Shown here: positions 7,146-9,129 of the stretch, one piece after another | How the letters are laid out: each line of letters begins with the position of its first letter | Numbering within the stretch: the stretch's first letter is position 1 | Source of the DNA: JAFAGX01 sp035622175 | GTDB lineage: Bacteria > Acidobacteriota > Terriglobia > Terriglobales > Acidobacteriaceae | DNA: 9,129 nucleotides | Reading direction: 5' to 3' | Assembly: GCA_035622175.1 (NCBI GenBank) | Contig: DASPVV010000197.1 | Span: 1 to 9,129 of the forward strand | The notes under the pieces: model-generated | Seen by the model: the letters and a program-made list of their open reading frames with translations, nothing else | The model's database searches: none | What the model was told of the DNA's origin: nothing | Made by a program: the position numbers and the translations under genes

Positions 7146-7431
7146 GTAAGCATCAGCCGGTGGCCGTCTGGACGAAAGTATAATCGAAGGTCATGCTCGC
7201 GATGTGGACACGAGCGAGAAGTGTCCATTTGGAACGATGATGGACATTTACACGCAGCCGGTCAGACCTAAGCGACGGTACCTGGCGCTTGAGGAGAAGC
7301 GGCGGATTGTGGAAGAGACGTTGGTCGAAGGGGCATCGGTGGCGAGGATTGCGCTGGCGCACGGATTGAACACGAACTTGGTGTTCAACTGGCGTCGATT
7401 GCATCAGAAAGGACTGCTGGGTGGCCGCTAG
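7146..7431 (+). mobile_element. Truncated IS66-family insertion sequence (left end)
   Basis: The stretch starts with GTAAGCATCAGCCGG, which resembles the GTAAGC-type terminal repeat of IS66-family elements. Fifty-eight bases later begins a tnpA-like ORF, the usual first gene of these elements. Nothing of tnpB, tnpC or a right-hand terminal repeat follows, because the homology ends near 7431 and a DUF932-like relic begins. No target-site duplication can be shown. The exact left end is tentative; the IS66 assignment rests mainly on the tnpA fragment. Confidence 0.55.
7204..7431 (+). pseudogene. Truncated IS66 TnpA-like (helix-turn-helix) fragment
   Basis: The translation contains YLALEEKRRIVEETLVEGAS and VARIALAHGLNTNLVFNWRR, the N-terminal leucine-rich helix-turn-helix of the IS66-family accessory protein TnpA, thought to bind DNA. 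Intact TnpA is usually well over 100 residues. This one stops after about 64-76 residues, just past WRRLHQKGLLGGR, so the C-terminal half is lost. The open frame begins with GTG at 7204, but ATG at 7240, with GGA six bases upstream, is a more likely original start because conserved sequence begins there. It is not expected to support transposition. Confidence 0.7.
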
Positions 7432-7441
7432 CCTAGCCTAG
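7428..7441. repeat. Triple CTAG five-base repeat at the IS66/DUF932 junction
   Basis: CTAG occurs three times at exact five-base spacing (7428, 7433 and 7438). It lies where the TnpA fragment ends and the opposite-strand relic ends, so it may mark a deletion or slippage junction. It provides the stop codons of both broken frames. Confidence 0.7.
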
Positions 7442-7740
7442 GACCCCCAAACCGATTGCAAAAAAGCCAGCCAGCGTGGCTGTTGCCTTGAATTGCGGGA
7501 TAGGATCGAGCTTCTTGAACGCGCTCGTAAAGGCGTTCGACAGGCTCCACATTGTTCTGGCCGAAAATTCGGGGTATTCCGGCTGAAAGTAAGACCGGTG
7601 GACCTCAGCTACGAGACTCTTGGGCGCATCTAATTTACCTTACCTTCGACCAACGCACCGTAAATGATCAGTTTCGCCTCCGTATCACTGATCTGGGCGG
7701 CGCCGCTGGTACTTGCCCTGTTCGCTACTGCTCTGCGGGT
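7433..7740 (-). pseudogene. 3' part of a DUF932-like gene, frameshifted
   Basis: Reading the minus strand from about 7740 gives QISDTEAKLIIYGALVEGK, then a frameshift, then LDAPKSLVAEVHRSYFQP, EYPEFSARTMWSLSNAFTSA and FKKLDPIPQFKATA. This resembles the C-terminal part of DUF932 phage/plasmid-type proteins (function unknown) as I recall the family. The break is a five-base tandem duplication (7635-7644); removing one copy restores VEGKLDAPK in one frame. The last residues (TLAGFFAIGLGVLG, stop at 7433-7435) deviate from the expected tail, as if the end was replaced at the junction with the IS66 remnant. The upstream boundary is uncertain. The same frame stays open to about 7869, but I see no recognisable DUF932 sequence beyond about 7700. 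From there to 7939 I see no gene. Confidence 0.6.
7635..7644. repeat. 5-bp tandem duplication (TTACC x2) causing a frameshift
   Basis: TTACC at 7635-7639 is repeated at 7640-7644 (GGTAA GGTAA on the coding strand). With two copies the DUF932-like frame ends as VEGKVN-stop. With one copy it continues as VEGKLDAPK into the conserved C-terminal motif, so this is the inactivating lesion. Confidence 0.8.
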
Positions 7741-7939
7741 TGCGTTCAGAAGGTTCGAGAGTACAGTCCGCCGAATATTCTTAAGCATTTGCTGCTCCGA
7801 TGTCACGTATGTCACAAACGGCATCCACACCCGTGTCGACTGGCAAAGTGAAGTGCATGCCAGCGTCACGATAAGGTGCCGGATAGCGAACTTTCCGCCC
7901 AGTAGCCTGTCGGAGTTTTGAAATTCCTAACCCCACCAG

Positions 7940-9076
7940 CTAGTCGAGGAACTCGCCCTCCTCCAACCGGGCCGGTACGTATTCTTCCGTAACATAGCTG
8001 ATGTTTTTGCTGATCAGGGCTTCCACTTCGAGCTTGAAGCCGTTCTTCAACATCAGCTCGATTTCCTTTTGCCAGGGCTTTTTGTTCACGAACCAGGGAT
8101 AATGCGCGATCTGCCGGGCCCGTTTGACGTCTTGCTCGTTCAACTTGATTTGGACGCTGGGGCTAAGCTGGCAGCGGCCATAATCCAGACTGCGCAATCC
8201 CAGGAAACGCGCATCGGGGATGGCCATGCGGCGCGATTCGTAGGCAAGATTGATCGATCCCTGTTTGATCACGCTGTAGATGTAATACCCCCAGGGGTCG
8301 TTATCCAGCAGGCAATACATCGGCAGTTTCAACTCGTGATGCAGGCGGTGCAGCATACGACGAACGCCGCGGGGCGGTTGACCTCCGCCATGGGTCAGGA
8401 TGCAGTTGTGTTTGCGCCAGAATTTATCCTCGTTGAATCGCCGCCAAACTGTGTCCTTCTCGACATGCAGGATGAATTTTGCAGTGTTCTTTTTGAACTG
8501 CACGATGTCCTGTTCGACGATCGACGGGATGCTGTAGCCGCCAGAGCCCATGCGGGAACAGTCGATCGTGTCGCCACTATCTACCAGTGTGATCGGGCCA
8601 ACCATCGCCCCCGCGTTTTTGGCGTACAGGTGAAGCTCTTCGCGCATCGAATCGAGTGAAACCTCGATGTCCTCGATGACGGGATCGCATTCATCCTGCG
8701 TATCGAACGTCTCTTCGCTAGTCCCTTCAATGGTGTGCTTCAGCAGGTAGAACAAACCTCGGATGCTGGTTGTCTTTCCTTGATCGATCAGTTGCTTGCA
8801 TCCGGAAGCGACAAGCAATGTCTGCATGTAGCTGCGGGCTTGAGCCAGATTGAATAATTCCCGCCGGTTGGTCCCGCTGCCCATCTCAATAATGCGCTTC
8901 GATTGATTGAACCGAACGTTCGATAATGATCGTGACGGGATATCCACGTACGGCGCCCGCCCACGTCCCGCGCACTGGACGACGGCATCTGCAAGATCGC
9001 GAATCGAACCGAGAGTTTTCCTGTCTTTCGTCGAGCGATTCGCTTTGTCTGAAGTCGATTTCGCTTTCTTAGCCAT
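7940..9076 (-). CDS. top6A: DNA topoisomerase VI subunit A (Spo11/Top6A family, 378 aa)
   Basis: Catalytic A subunit of the A2B2 type IIB topoisomerase, which passes one duplex through a double-strand break using ATP bound by subunit B. Residues 1-20 are a lysine/serine-rich extension. The winged-helix part carries SIRGLFYLL, matching the R-x-x-(F/Y)-Y motif, so Y110 is the likely DNA-linking tyrosine. The Toprim domain has E206 (FILHVEKD) and the acidic pair D258/D260 (LLDNDPWGYYIY), which bind Mg2+. DCSRMGSGGYSIPS and THGGGQPPRGVRR are further family signatures. Length is that of archaeal Top6A and all key residues are kept, so it should be active. The ATG at 9076 follows the preceding ORF's stop after four bases, with only a poor ribosome binding site, suggesting coupled translation. 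Topoisomerase VI is patchy in bacteria; automated annotation often mislabels it topoisomerase IV subunit A. Confidence 0.92.
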   Translation of the reverse strand: MAKKAKSTSDKANRSTKDRKTLGSIRDLADAVVQCAGRGRAPYVDIPSRSLSNVRFNQSKRIIEMGSGTNRRELFNLAQARSYMQTLLVASGCKQLIDQGKTTSIRGLFYLLKHTIEGTSEETFDTQDECDPVIEDIEVSLDSMREELHLYAKNAGAMVGPITLVDSGDTIDCSRMGSGGYSIPSIVEQDIVQFKKNTAKFILHVEKDTVWRRFNEDKFWRKHNCILTHGGGQPPRGVRRMLHRLHHELKLPMYCLLDNDPWGYYIYSVIKQGSINLAYESRRMAIPDARFLGLRSLDYGRCQLSPSVQIKLNEQDVKRARQIAHYPWFVNKKPWQKEIELMLKNGFKLEVEALISKNISYVTEEYVPARLEEGEFLD

Positions 9077-9080
9077 AATT

Positions 9081-9129
9081 TTACGCAGTTGGTTCAGACG
9101 ATGCCGTTTCGCCGGGAGTTTCTTCCGGG
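9081..9129 (-). CDS. C-terminal tail of an upstream ORF, probably topoisomerase VI subunit B (partial)
   Basis: The minus-strand frame reads PEETPGETASSEPTA and ends with TAA at 9083-9081, four bases before the top6A start. Only 15 residues are inside the window and they carry no domain, so identity rests on context: Top6B is normally encoded directly next to Top6A. An acidic, low-complexity tail is compatible with a subunit B C-terminus but not diagnostic. The frame that stays open into the top6A ATG without a stop is an alternative reading. Confidence 0.5.
   Translation of the reverse strand, partial: PEETPGETASSEPTA

Noticed and set aside
8069..8659. 196-residue open frame on the plus strand
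   Set aside because: It is antisense to top6A, whose catalytic motifs fix the coding strand; the frame has no recognisable family features.
1..9129. CRISPR array or long dispersed direct repeats
   Set aside because: No regularly spaced repeats were seen by eye in the window; only the short palindromes and tandem copies listed were found.

Overview
This 9.1-kb bacterial window most likely comes from an acidobacterium (Acidobacteriota, Solibacter/Terriglobia-like). That is an inference from the gene content: a secreted CehA/McbA-type PHP protein, a large secreted glycoside hydrolase family 2 enzyme, a DUF932-type relic and a bacterial topoisomerase VI. No marker gene in the window fixes the taxon.

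Left part (1-5693, + strand): two large exported proteins. The first is a 770-residue CehA/McbA-like metallohydrolase with a PHP-type metal site. After a 503-bp non-coding spacer comes a 919-residue GH2 enzyme with the hallmarks of exo-beta-D-glucosaminidases (GSD acid/base motif, N-T-E nucleophile motif, WMLNNAWPS signature). Both have signal peptides and good Shine-Dalgarno sites, which suggests extracytoplasmic breakdown of amino-sugar polymers such as chitosan.

Middle part (5694-7939): an accessory, partly decayed zone. It holds a 25-nt 3' fragment of a serine tRNA gene (T arm, acceptor strand and discriminator base), as left by integration into a tRNA gene. Next is a complete minus-strand Xre/MbcA-RES toxin-antitoxin operon whose ORFs overlap at TTGA. 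Its near-consensus sigma70-type promoter (TTGACA-17-TATCAT) is overlaid by a perfect 14-bp-arm inverted repeat, and the antitoxin appears to be translated from a leaderless mRNA. The toxin gene contains a perfect 32-bp palindrome with no spacer. Beyond the operon lie a truncated IS66-type left end with a tnpA fragment (+) and the 3' part of a DUF932-like gene (-) broken by a 5-bp tandem duplication.

Right part (7940-9129, - strand): a complete topoisomerase VI A subunit (Spo11/Top6A family) with its catalytic tyrosine and Toprim acidic residues. Four bases upstream is the tail of another ORF, probably the B subunit. I see no wholly new multi-gene system. The most informative signals are the promoter/operator architecture of the toxin-antitoxin operon, the palindrome inside the toxin gene, the tRNA fragment and the duplication-killed pseudogene.
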